NCBI RefSeq assembly: GCF_000718305.1
Contig: NZ_JOFQ01000023.1
Location: 1-64,000, forward strand
Reading direction: 5' to 3'
Source: Streptomyces niger
GTDB taxonomy: Bacteria; Actinomycetota; Actinomycetes; Streptomycetales; Streptomycetaceae
DNA: 64,000 nucleotides
Made by a program: the position numbers and the translations under genes. The stretch's first letter is position 1. Each line of letters opens with the position of its first letter. Positions 56,627-64,000 of the stretch are shown here, piece by piece. The notes beneath the pieces are model-generated. The model was not told where the DNA came from. It made no database searches and was given only the letters and a program-made list of their open reading frames with translations.

Positions 56627-56660
56627 GAAGCACCTCCTGACCGAGACCCTACCATGCACA

Positions 56661-56704
56661 CCGTACAAGCAGCGTACGTTCTCCGTACAATTCGCGTACA
56701 TGTG
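56661..56704. promoter_or_regulatory. 22-bp direct repeats upstream of tap
   Basis: CCGTACAAGCAGCGTACGTT (from 56,661) and CCGTACAATTCGCGTACATG (from 56,683) are two copies of CCGTACAA-N4-GCGTAC at a 22-bp period, 35-80 bp before the tap start. Two turns of DNA separate them. They are probably bound by the N-terminal HTH of Tap or by a regulator of tap-tpg. Confidence 0.6.
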
Positions 56705-56846
56705 GCGTTCGATGGTTGGCGTGTCACGTGTTCCGGCTGGCTTGGTGGCTGAGCTCGCACCACCGCACACCGGCGCCGGGCGCTGATCCTTACCGTCGTG
56801 ACCATGGCGAGCGGGGGAAGCTGAGACCGGCCACAGCGCGAACGAA

Positions 56847-56882
56847 GAGGACCTCACGTCAACGTCGTGACGTGAGGTCCTC
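56847..56882. terminator. Perfect 36-bp palindrome
   Basis: GAGGACCTCACGTCA (56,847-56,861) and TGACGTGAGGTCCTC (56,868-56,882) pair perfectly over 15 bp around ACGTCG. It lies 118 bp downstream of the minus-strand gene ending at 57,000 and upstream of tap. It is either a strong terminator or a protein site. The rest of 56,627-56,999 holds no gene. Confidence 0.65.
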
Positions 56883-56999
56883 ACCCTTGCCGTGCGCCAC
56901 GCAACCGAACACCGACGCAACGAGGAAGGAGATCGAACCGACGGTGCCGACGCATCGAACCGCGACCTCATCGAAGACCAGCAGGCCCGGCAGGGTTTC

Positions 57000-57374
57000 T
57001 CAGCCGATCGTGAGCACGGTGGCCGGGTAGCTGCCCGGAAGGCCGCCGCTGCCGCTCAGGCAGTTGAGGAGGTCGCCGGCGGTCCCAGTGTTGGTCTGCG
57101 TGAACGTACTGCCGCGGAACAGGCCACCGGGGACGGTCCCGGTCATGAGGACGACGAAAGTCGTGCCCTCGATGAGGCTGGATTGCACGTTGGCACGGAC
57201 GGCGGAGGTCTGCCCGGTATTCCAGGTGATGGTGAAGGTGTCCGTCGTGGGGGTGAGCAGTGCCTGGCAGGAGAGCACACCGGTGACAGCAGAAGTGCGC
57301 GTGCCCGAGGTCACGCTGGGCTGGCTAGACAGCAGGCAGGGACCGTAGGAGGTGTACAAGACCTGGGCGGTCAT
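57000..57374 (-). pseudogene. Secreted beta-rich protein, N-terminus missing
   Basis: The frame from ATG 57374 reads VMTAQVLYTSYGPCLLSSQP, SVTSGTRTSAVTGVLSCQAL, TDTFTITWNTGQTSAVRANV and ends YPATVLTIG. The pattern (SxCL...VTG.LSC..L....FTITWNTG.TS...LLNCLS) belongs to small secreted Streptomyces proteins with paired Cys. The signal peptide is lacking; upstream residues to 57,515 are unlike the family. The Cys residues that form the family's disulphides are present. It may be 5'-truncated by rearrangement at about 57,375. Confidence 0.55.
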
Positions 57375-57771
57375 CACCTGGTCGGTCGGACTTCGAAGGG
57401 GCCCTGGGGCCCGTTGCGGGCCTGCGCCCCTGGTGGTGCCGGTAGCCCGACCATTTCTGCGATCGGAAGGTTCGCTGGCGAAAGAGCGGCCCTTGGCGCT
57501 TGACCCACGTGGCACCGGGAGAGCGTGTGACTGTCCCGGGCTTACGTGGTGCGTGCCTGTATGCGCCGTGTGCTCCCCAGACCTTCGTTCGACCGTGCAC
57601 TCTCAGTATCGCGCTCGTGCCGGCGGGGAAAGATCCGAACCGAGTCATCGTGGAGCAAGGCCACGGAAGCGGGTGGACCGAAGGCAGGACCTCCTGTTCC
57701 AGCGGCGCAGCGTAGGCACCGCTGTGGGCGCCGGACCGAGTGAGTCAACGCGTCGTATTGGGGTGATTGGG
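57375..57771. other. Gap before the terpenoid cluster
   Basis: No gene is recognised. A palindromic GGGCCCTGGGGCCC run occurs near 57,400. It must hold the promoter of the methyltransferase operon, which I cannot place. Confidence 0.35.
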
Positions 57772-58611
57772 GTGTGCGCGTACGCGGTGGAGGAGATCCG
57801 GCGGCTCTACGACACGATGACTCCGGTCATCCTTGAGGGTCTTGGGCGTACGTACCAGGCGGGCACTCTTCTGACTGCTGGCGACAGCCCGGTACGCGAG
57901 ACCAATCAGGCCATTGCCGACAGGGCCGGGCTGTGCCCCGGGATGCGGGTGCTCGATGCCGGCTGCGGGGCATGCGGTCCGGCGGTTGACATCGCACGCC
58001 ACGTGCCCGGGGCATCGATCGAGGCAGTCACCCTGTCGCCCGTGCAGGCCGAGGCTGGACGCGCGCATGTCGCAGCCTGTGGCTTTGGCGACCGTGTCCG
58101 CGTCACGGTGGGCGACTATCACCATCTCCCTTTTTCCGACGACACATTCGAGGCGGCCTACTTCGTGGAATCCGCTTGTTACTCCGCCGACCTGGAGTCC
58201 CTGTTCCGTGAAACGAGGCGGGTGCTCAAGCCTGACGGCTCCGTGTATGTGAAGGACATCTTCCTGGAGGACAGGCCCCTGAGCCCGGTGGAGACTCAGG
58301 CGTTCGCGGAGCTGAACCAGGCTTATCGCAGCGAGATCCGCTCAACGGCCGACTATGTGCGTGCACTGCGCGTCGCCGGCTTCACTCGGATCCGAGTGGG
58401 AGACATGGGGGTCTACGGCAACACTGTGTTCAACGCGGCGATGGTACGCAGCGAGGGGGACGGGCCGGCCCTGATGTCATCCGGTGAGCCCGAACTTACT
58501 GCATTCGGCAGGGCGCATTGGTATCCCCTCGCCTTGCAGGGCGTCACGCCCGTCCATGTCACGGATATCCGCGCGGAGGCACCCTGCAGCACGACAGTGG
58601 TGGAGGGATGA
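57772..58611 (+). CDS. SAM-dependent C-methyltransferase (prenyl-diphosphate type)
   Basis: About 279 residues; GTG 57763, 57772 and 57787 are all possible starts. Motif I is MRVLDAGCGACGPAVDIARH. The later YFVESACYSADLESLFRETR, RVLKPDGSVYVKDIFLEDRP resembles geranyl-/farnesyl-diphosphate C-methyltransferases, which have NNESTMYVDLxxLFxExxRxLKxGG at this place. It overlaps the terpene synthase start by 4 bp (ATGA), the same pairing as in 2-methylisoborneol and sodorifen loci. A role in methylating a prenyl diphosphate before cyclisation is therefore likely. A generic small-molecule methyltransferase is the alternative. Confidence 0.8.
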   Translation: MCAYAVEEIRRLYDTMTPVILEGLGRTYQAGTLLTAGDSPVRETNQAIADRAGLCPGMRVLDAGCGACGPAVDIARHVPGASIEAVTLSPVQAEAGRAHVAACGFGDRVRVTVGDYHHLPFSDDTFEAAYFVESACYSADLESLFRETRRVLKPDGSVYVKDIFLEDRPLSPVETQAFAELNQAYRSEIRSTADYVRALRVAGFTRIRVGDMGVYGNTVFNAAMVRSEGDGPALMSSGEPELTAFGRAHWYPLALQGVTPVHVTDIRAEAPCSTTVVEG

Positions 58612-59564
58612 CAGACATTCCCACGGAGATGCCCAAGGCCGAGGGCGCGGTCACGAGTCTCGCGAACCTGTCCCCCGAGGCGGCCGGACGCGCGGTGGCG
58701 ATGGGCGTTGAGGGCGTGCGGGACCTGGTGGAATGCGTGGCGTCCTATGCTCCGCTGTTTCACACGCCTGTCTGCGACGAGGCGATGCTGACGACCACAG
58801 CGCTGGCACCGGCGATCATGAGCCCGTGGCTCCCCTACGAGAAGCTGCGTACTACCAGCCGCACCACCTTGTGGGCACTACGCGTTGACTGGGAGATCGA
58901 CTACGCGGCGGACTCTTACGAAAGTGTCATGGCAGTAGTGCGCCGTTGCATGGCTGCCGTGGAGGAGGGGCACTGCGCCCCGAACGACCGGCTGGCCGGG
59001 TTCCTTGTCGATCTCCGCGCTCGCCTGGCCGCCTCCTCGGCGTTCCCCCAGCTCGGCTCAGCCTGGTCACAGGCGTTGCGGCGAGGGCTGGGGGCCATGG
59101 CACGGGAGTGGAAATGGCGAACTGCCCAGTCCGCCTCGAAGCGTGATGCTCGGCTGCCGACCTTGGAGCAGTACCTCGACAATGCAGACAGTGCTCTGGT
59201 CGTCTTTCTCGCCCTCTCGCACTGGATCTCCACCGATGAACCCGGATTGATCCAGAACATCGACTTGCTGATGGCGGCGGCGTACGAAGTGCAGCGGGCA
59301 GCGCGCCTGGTGAACGACTTCGCCACCTACGACCGCGATCGGGCCTGGAAGGACCTCAATGCCCTCCTGCTGCCGGGCGTCACCCAGGATGACGTGGCCC
59401 GACGCCTCGGCCACCTACACGCTCACTGTGCCGAGTTGCTGCAGCCGCTGATCGATACGGGCATACGCCAGGCCGTCTACCTCAACCGGTTCCTGAAGTT
59501 CATGACGCACTTCCATACCGTCACCGACGCATACGCCATCACCACCACGGAGCCGGAGCGATGA
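58608..59564 (+). CDS. Class I terpene synthase, atypical metal motifs
   Basis: 318 residues. A class I terpene-synthase fold is suggested by RVDWEIDYAADS (residues about 92-103, a DxxxD variant of DDxxD), PTLEQYLDNADSALVV (the usual PTxxEYLxxR-like helix) and LVNDFATYDRDRAWKDL (236-244, N-x3-T-x3-D, a variant of the NSE triad). No N-terminal extension or signal is seen. It is translationally coupled to the methyltransferase and 43 bp before a cis-prenyltransferase gene. Product chain length cannot be inferred. The Asp-rich motif being DWEID instead of DDxxD makes the substrate-binding geometry unusual. Confidence 0.78.
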   Translation: MTDIPTEMPKAEGAVTSLANLSPEAAGRAVAMGVEGVRDLVECVASYAPLFHTPVCDEAMLTTTALAPAIMSPWLPYEKLRTTSRTTLWALRVDWEIDYAADSYESVMAVVRRCMAAVEEGHCAPNDRLAGFLVDLRARLAASSAFPQLGSAWSQALRRGLGAMAREWKWRTAQSASKRDARLPTLEQYLDNADSALVVFLALSHWISTDEPGLIQNIDLLMAAAYEVQRAARLVNDFATYDRDRAWKDLNALLLPGVTQDDVARRLGHLHAHCAELLQPLIDTGIRQAVYLNRFLKFMTHFHTVTDAYAITTTEPER

Positions 59565-59607
59565 TGACGACTCTGCATGCGACCTACCGCAGGGGAAGGC
59601 GTGCGGC

Positions 59608-60363
59608 GTGCGTGGGGTGAGCACCATCGCAGAGCGCGCCGTGGCACGTAGGACCGATGTCACGCGACTTCCGCGCCACATTGGAATCATTCCGGACGGA
59701 AACCGGACCTGGGCCCGGAAGCGGAAGAGGCAGAAATCGGACGGGTACCGGCCGGGTCTGGAGAAAACCTTCGAGGTGCTCGAATGGTGCGACGAGGTCG
59801 GGATCGAAGTCGTCACCTTTTACACCCTGTCTGCCGGGAACCTCCGCCGTACCACCCCCGAAGTGGAGTTGCTGCTCGCCCACGCCGGGCGCATGGCCCA
59901 GGGGCTGGCGGACATGGAGCGCTGGCAGATCAAGCTCGTGGGCTCGCTCGACCTGTTGCCCACCGAGAGCAGAGTCCTCTTCCAGAAGGCGGCCAAGAGA
60001 ACCGATGCCTGCACCGGCATGACCGTCAACCTCGCCGTGGGCTATACCGGACGTCTGGAGATCGTGCGCGCAGTGCAGAACTTCCTCCGCAGTCCCGCTC
60101 TCCGACATCAGACAGATCCCACGGCGATCGCCGATATGCTGACCGCGGAATCCCTTGAGGAACAGCTCGCCACACACGGCCAGCCCGACCCGGACTTGGT
60201 GATCCGCACTTCCGGCGAGCAACGCCTGTCGGGGTTTCTCACCTGGCAGGCCGACCAGGCCGAGCTCTATTTCTGCCCGAGGTGCTGGCCTGCCTTCCGC
60301 AAGGTCGACTTCCTCCGAGCGCTCCGCTCCTACACGACTCGTGAACGCCGCTTCGGCCTCTGA
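59608..60363 (+). CDS. Cis-prenyltransferase (UPP synthase family)
   Basis: 251 residues from GTG 59608 (AGGGGAAGG upstream). Region I: LPRHIGIIPDGNRTWARKRK with the catalytic Asp. The region III equivalent is VTFYTLSAGNLRRTTPEVE, in which family FSxENWxR is replaced by TLSAGNLRR. Region IV: VGYTGRLEIVRAVQNFL. Region V: DLVIRTSGEQRLSGFLTWQA, then DQAELYFCPRCWP. The changes around Asn suggest a short-chain or specialised cis-prenyltransferase rather than the housekeeping enzyme. It follows the terpene synthase in the same operon and may supply or rearrange its prenyl substrate. Confidence 0.88.
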   Translation: MRGVSTIAERAVARRTDVTRLPRHIGIIPDGNRTWARKRKRQKSDGYRPGLEKTFEVLEWCDEVGIEVVTFYTLSAGNLRRTTPEVELLLAHAGRMAQGLADMERWQIKLVGSLDLLPTESRVLFQKAAKRTDACTGMTVNLAVGYTGRLEIVRAVQNFLRSPALRHQTDPTAIADMLTAESLEEQLATHGQPDPDLVIRTSGEQRLSGFLTWQADQAELYFCPRCWPAFRKVDFLRALRSYTTRERRFGL

Positions 60364-60369
60364 ACCCCA

Positions 60370-60594
60370 GGCTCTCCCACAAGGCAGCTCCCACGCCCGC
60401 TCGGTAACCAGCGCGCCGATCGCGGCCCCGAGGCCCATCGGCTCGCGCCCGTCCCGTCGCACCGCACGCACCGCACGCACCGAGCGCGACTTCGACTGCG
60501 CCCTCTGGCCGCCGTTCTTCCGCGCCGCCTCCTTCGCGGAGCGGAGCCCGACCCGGGCCAGGTCGGCGCCGCCAAGCTGCGGGGCCTGGGACAT
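60370..60594 (-). pseudogene. DciA/DUF721-family N-terminal fragment
   Basis: From ATG 60594 (GGGAGGTGG upstream) the frame gives MSQAPQLGGADLARVGLRSA, KEAARKNGGQRAQSKSR and REPMGLGAAIGALVTERAWE. This is the start of actinomycete DUF721/DciA proteins, which load the replicative helicase. The native sequence ends after about 72 residues where the cis-prenyltransferase gene ends, so the C-terminal domain was lost there. It marks an edge of the terpenoid cluster. Confidence 0.65.
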
Positions 60595-60844
60595 CAGGCA
60601 GCCACCTCCCGGCGAACTCCTGGACCAGACGGCGGGCGGACAGCTGCCAGGGGACGGCAGATACGAGCCGCGGTGGCAAAGCTGGGGGAAACTGGTGGTC
60701 TGACGCATGCCGCAGCCCCGTCACAACGGGGGAACGTAACGGGGCTGTGCCCAGTCTGTCCTACCGCAAGCACCGAGGAGCGCGGATGCCGCACGGTGCT
60801 GGCCACGCCGACGACTTACGTCCCGCTTCAGGCAAGTAGCGCGG

Positions 60845-61345
60845 TCACGGACGGCCCGTGAGCTTGTCGAGGTCGAGAAGATAGGGCGCGATCAGACCGC
60901 GGTAGGCGCTTTTCCGTTCGTTCGGCAGATCTTTCCATCCGGTGATTCGGCGTCGACAGCGAGCGGTACCGCACTGGCAGGGAACGGGGAAATGCTCGAT
61001 CGTGTAGTTGCGCATGGCGTAGTCGTAGGTGATTTCCTCACCTTCGGTGATCGAGGTACGTGCTATCAGATTGTGGGCACCGGTGGCATTAGGGCGGATG
61101 CCGCAGTTGGGGTCGCATGAGTGGTTGGCCATCGGCATGAGGCCGGCATGGAGCACGAACCGGTCGATCCCGATCTGGGAAGCATGGGGAGTATTGCGGT
61201 CGAGCTCTGCCTCGATCACCCCGACCAGGACCACCGAACCGGCCGGAAAATCCCGAGCCGCAAACACTCCGACACCGCGGTCACCTGCGTCACGGACGGT
61301 GACCAGTTCGTCGTGGTTACCTTGTTTCACCGGTATACCGGACAC
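60845..61345 (-). CDS. SET-domain protein
   Basis: 166 residues from GTG 61345; no strong ribosome binding site. SET motifs: DRGVGVFAARDFPAGS, MPMANHSCDPNCGIRPNATG (NHSxxPN) and ITEGEEITYDYAMRNYTI (the GEELTxDY motif). A post-SET Cys cluster CQCGTARCRRRITGW follows. It should transfer methyl groups from SAM to a Lys of a protein or to a small amine. It is on the opposite strand inside the cluster, between the cis-prenyltransferase and formyltransferase genes. A link to the pathway is only positional. Confidence 0.88.
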   Translation of the reverse strand: MSGIPVKQGNHDELVTVRDAGDRGVGVFAARDFPAGSVVLVGVIEAELDRNTPHASQIGIDRFVLHAGLMPMANHSCDPNCGIRPNATGAHNLIARTSITEGEEITYDYAMRNYTIEHFPVPCQCGTARCRRRITGWKDLPNERKSAYRGLIAPYLLDLDKLTGRP

Positions 61346-61771
61346 GGCAAGACAGGTCGCGGCCCCGACTGGATTTTTTCATTCACCTTGCACGTCTCCT
61401 TCAAGACCGACAACTGCCTCTACCGCGTGCGTGCCACTGGGCGCCGTCGGCACGAGGGAGGCCGCCGCGAGCAGAAGGCGCATGTCGGGTGGTCTCCATC
61501 CCATTTCCTGACCGAATGGGCACCCAGCCGCACCCTGACACCCGCGGAATTCCTCCGATCTAGTGACTGCATTCACCCCAATGGGGTGGCGCTTCTTGCA
61601 ATCCGCGATCCTCTGAGCGCTCATCGCGACTATTACCTGCCGTAAACGACGATCGAGACGGCGCTTGGAGTAATGAAAGGCGACGGCTCGCCCCTTGCCT
61701 GCAGTTATAACTGTGGTATCAAGAGAGATAAGTGCCTTATCGGTGACCAGGCGGGAAAGGTGGGATGCGCA
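61346..61771. other. Relatively AT-rich promoter region
   Basis: GC falls clearly here (about 61,520-61,760) compared with the flanks. It separates the SET gene from the formyltransferase and probably holds promoters for both. No open frame is convincing. Confidence 0.4.
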
Positions 61772-62620
61772 GTGCGGATCCTGGTGTGCGCCCAGCGGGA
61801 TTTGGTGGTGTGCGTTGCGATGAACCGGCTTTTGCGGCAGCTCACGGCACATACCGTGGAGGTCGCGATGGTGACGATGCGACCCGGCCGCTATCGCGCC
61901 GAGGATTCGTTGGAGCGACAGCGCTGGTTCGAGCGAGACCTGCCCAACAGTGGAATCTTCCCTACCCTGGACCTCGCACCCCGCCCTTCAGGAGAATTGC
62001 TGACCTTTCAACACCTCTCCCGCGAATTCGAGGTCCCGTTCCACGACATCAAACGAATCAACACCGGCGATGGGCTGGACTTGGTCCAGCGGTTCCAGCC
62101 CGAGCTGATCATCTCTCTGCGGTTCGGCCTGATCTTCAAACAACCGGTGTTGTCCGTACCGCCCTTGGGCATCATCAACGCGCACTCAGGGTCGCTGCCT
62201 GAGCATCCGGGAGTCGCGGCGCCAGTGCATACCTTGCTCGCCGGAGAAACAAAACTCACCAGTACCCTGCACATGATCGACGAAGGCATCGACAGCGGCC
62301 CCATCATCGGCAAGTCCGAGTTGCCATTCGACTCCACACGGTCGCTGTTCTGGCACCTACCCAAGCTCTTCGAGCTCGGTGTCGACATGTACCTGCGCAC
62401 GCTGCCCGACCTCATGAGCGGCCGGATCACCGCCCAACCACAAGACACGGCGCCAGGCTGTTACCACCCGGAGCCCGCACCAGGAGAGCTCGACGACACC
62501 TTCAAGCAACGCGGTCTGCGCTTCTTCGACGAGCGAGACTTCGCCGAGGTCATCGGAAGGTTCGGAGCAGACTGGTCACCCCGCACCAGGCGCACTCTGC
62601 TGCGCGCGTACCAAACTTGA
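61772..62620 (+). CDS. Formyltransferase
   Basis: 282 residues from GTG 61772, preceded by GGAAAGGTGGG; an in-frame ATG at 61,673 would add 33 non-native residues. The fold starts with RILVCAQRDLVVCVAMNRLL. The catalytic triad of formyl-THF transferases is complete: GIINAHSGSLPEHPG (Asn and His in NxHxS) and IDEGIDSGPIIG (Asp). It should transfer a formyl group from 10-formyl-THF to an amine. Its relatives include purine, tRNA and nucleotide-sugar formyltransferases. Its position suggests it decorates an amino-terpenoid, which is inference. Confidence 0.87.
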   Translation: MRILVCAQRDLVVCVAMNRLLRQLTAHTVEVAMVTMRPGRYRAEDSLERQRWFERDLPNSGIFPTLDLAPRPSGELLTFQHLSREFEVPFHDIKRINTGDGLDLVQRFQPELIISLRFGLIFKQPVLSVPPLGIINAHSGSLPEHPGVAAPVHTLLAGETKLTSTLHMIDEGIDSGPIIGKSELPFDSTRSLFWHLPKLFELGVDMYLRTLPDLMSGRITAQPQDTAPGCYHPEPAPGELDDTFKQRGLRFFDERDFAEVIGRFGADWSPRTRRTLLRAYQT

Positions 62621-62931
62621 TCGTCCCGCTCAACACAAGCACCCGCGGCTGTTGCGCCACGCTCTTGTCGGGCCCGGCCCAGCGTGGCCGTGCGGGGCAC
62701 CTCAGCTTGGCGGCGCCGCCGCTCGGAACGGGGGAATGCGGGGGAATGGGCGTGGAGCTGGCATGCACGGAACCGTAAGGCTCAGGCGTACCGGTCATCC
62801 TTCGTCCGCCGAGTCGACGATCCGAGCCTTCTGTCCCTCGGGCCCCACCATCAGCCGGTAGCTGCGCGCGCCAAGCACGGTCGCCGTCGGCCGGTCAGGT
62901 CACCTTCCCTCCTGGCTCGGGACGACGAAGG
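62621..62931. other. Gene-free stretch
   Basis: Nothing recognised. It separates the formyltransferase from the convergent NACHT-type remnant. Confidence 0.4.
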
Positions 62932-63485
62932 TCAGGGCTCCTGCTGGGCGAGATGGTGTTGCAGGTCGATGTGCCGGAACTGGTAGACCGGCCCGACCTG
63001 CCGCAACACTCCACGACTCTCATGAGCGTCCCGAAGAAACGCCATCAGGTCCCGTGGGACCTCACGGCGCACCGTCAGATAGACCCTCGCCATCACGAAG
63101 TACACCCAGGCTGTACGTCCCAGCACCAACGTGAGCGCGCCCACGGTGCCCAGAGCGAACCCGAACGCAAGAGGGCCCGGTGTGACCTCGAACGCCAGCC
63201 AGTTCGCGAGCGCGACCAAGAATTCGCCGCCGAGCACGGTCGCGATACACGTCGCACGGTCGCGATACACGTCCGGCGATCGGAGCGGAGCAGCACTGCT
63301 GGGGCGACGTTGGCGGTCAAATCGGGTCTCGCGGTCTCGAAACTGCCCACGAGCCCGATCACGAACGCGCCCCCGAATCCGGCTACCGCCCCGCCCACGT
63401 GCCCGTCTATGAGCCCCGCCACGAGCCCGGCCGAAAGCCCGAACGCAAGGCTGACTGCAAGCCCGCGCCCGCTGGGGGACCAGCG
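62932..63485 (-). pseudogene. C-terminal part of a NACHT-type NTPase, frameshifted
   Basis: Hydrophobic segments LAVSLAFGLSAGLVAGLIDG, GGAFVIGLVG, LVALANWLAFEVTPGPLAFG and FALGTVGALTLVLGRTAWVY precede YLTVRREVPRDLMAFLRDAH and VGPVYQFRHIDLQHHLAQ. The last part, with its GVLRQVG.VYQFRH.xLQ pattern, is the end of Streptomyces membrane-anchored NACHT proteins. A 20-bp duplication shifts the frame at 63,234-63,273. The NTPase domain is missing, so only the anchor remains. Confidence 0.65.
63234..63273. repeat. 20-bp tandem duplication in the NACHT-type gene
   Basis: Two identical adjacent units, GCACGGTCGCGATACACGTC. Removing one joins RSDRRTCIATV to LGGEFLVALANW in one frame. Confidence 0.92.
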
Positions 63486-63607
63486 CAGCCGTGTACGGGG
63501 GCAGGTGGCATTGACCGTTCCGCGTACGCCGCCCTTGAGTGTGCGGTGCGGCACAGCAGCCACCGTTGTGCCGTTTCGTGAAGGGGAAGTCGCGCAGGAT
63601 ACTCCGT

Positions 63608-64000
63608 ATGACGGCATTCGCAGAGCTGCTCCGCTCCTTCGCCCGCACCCGCGCCTCTCTCGACGGCGAGGAGGTCACATACTGGTGGTCCGGGGACGTG
63701 TACTCCTGGGCGCCCGACGAGCCCTACCAGCGCGTCTTCGGCTTCGAAGGACTCAACGTGGCCCGTCTTGTCCAGGCCCCGGAAGGCAGCCCGGACACCT
63801 ATCATCTGCTCACCCGCGAAGCCGCCTTCTACCTGGACCCCGTCACGCGCGAAGTCCTGGAGACCTGGGAGGACTTGCCGGTGGTGCACATCTGGAACGA
63901 CCCGGCGAACCAGAAGTGGCGGCCCTTCCCCATCCCGACGACCGACCTCGGAGAGAAGATCTCCTTCAACCTGGAGATCCCGCTCGCCTACCCCTCCCCG
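63608..64000 (+). CDS. DUF1838-family protein, runs off the right edge
   Basis: ATG 63608 starts MTAFAELLRSFARTRASLDG. The following residues include EEVTYWWSGDVYSWAPDEPY, FGFEGLNVARLVQAPEGS, HLLTREAAFYLDPVTREVLE and VVHIWNDPANQKWRPFPI. This matches the N-terminal half of the DUF1838 family (about 250-300 residues). The reaction is unknown. The first 131 codons are visible. Confidence 0.8.
   Translation, partial: MTAFAELLRSFARTRASLDGEEVTYWWSGDVYSWAPDEPYQRVFGFEGLNVARLVQAPEGSPDTYHLLTREAAFYLDPVTREVLETWEDLPVVHIWNDPANQKWRPFPIPTTDLGEKISFNLEIPLAYPSP

Noticed and set aside
54666..56752. Long plus-strand open frames antisense to tap
   Set aside because: They mirror the codon bias of tap on the opposite strand and have no recognisable domains.
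57395..57420. GGGCCC-rich palindrome as a possible telomere-like fold-back
   Set aside because: Too short and single; telomeric DNA of Streptomyces has a series of tightly packed palindromes at a DNA end, which is not seen here.

Overview
The window is about 70% GC with strong third-position GC bias. It carries a complete tap-tpg pair (telomere-associated and terminal protein, 53.8-56.6 kb), Streptomyces-type regulators (MmyB-like XRE, TipA-like MerR, WYL), fragments of the actinomycete conjugation machinery and many actinomycete IS remnants. Together these point to Streptomyces, in an arm of a linear chromosome or a linear plasmid. No telomere end, tRNA, rRNA or CRISPR array is seen.

Layout. 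0-10.6 kb: IS and RCC1 fragments; a FAD monooxygenase/YciI pair divergent from a WYL regulator across a perfect operator palindrome; then a decayed terpenoid cassette (P450, squalene-hopene cyclase, acyltransferase, P450, all broken) lying between two remnants of one toprim-like family. 10.8-14.2 kb: secreted beta-lactamase-fold serine hydrolase and a two-component system. 14.8-22.5 kb: a LysR regulator divergent from an epimerase/DMT transporter/amidohydrolase operon, and an MFS exporter divergent from a second LysR. 22.6-30.5 kb: conjugative-element debris (FtsK/Tra ATPase, MobF relaxase, DNA ligase, small element proteins) enclosing an intact SDR/TetR pair with two operators. 31-37.5 kb: TipA-like MerR, GNAT, an XRE regulator with a small membrane protein, two HNH-nuclease remnants, and ISKra4, aldo/keto reductase and aminoglycoside-phosphotransferase remnants. 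38-41 kb: an RHS polymorphic-toxin remnant with a 47-base homopolymer just before its toxin tip, followed by an immunity-like gene and a DUF6624 gene. 41.7-52.5 kb: repeated small modules in which a regulator (MmyB-like twice, TetR, Rrf2) faces or precedes SDR, tautomerase or amidohydrolase genes, each with a visible operator. 52.5-56.6 kb: M14 peptidase pseudogene and tpg/tap. 57-64 kb: a compact, apparently intact terpenoid-type cluster (C-methyltransferase, class I terpene synthase, cis-prenyltransferase, SET protein, formyltransferase), then a NACHT-type C-terminal remnant and the start of a DUF1838 gene.

Many genes are broken, and the lesions are distinctive. Several are exact short tandem duplications (8, 13, 20 and 34 bp) whose removal restores a recognisable reading frame, and four are in-frame TGA codons where the family has tryptophan. 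Non-coding and decayed stretches also carry 8- or 16-bp tandem repeats. The intact genes stand out against this: the regulator/enzyme modules, tap-tpg and the 57.8-62.6 kb terpenoid cluster. Function assignments come from motif recognition only; no database search was run.
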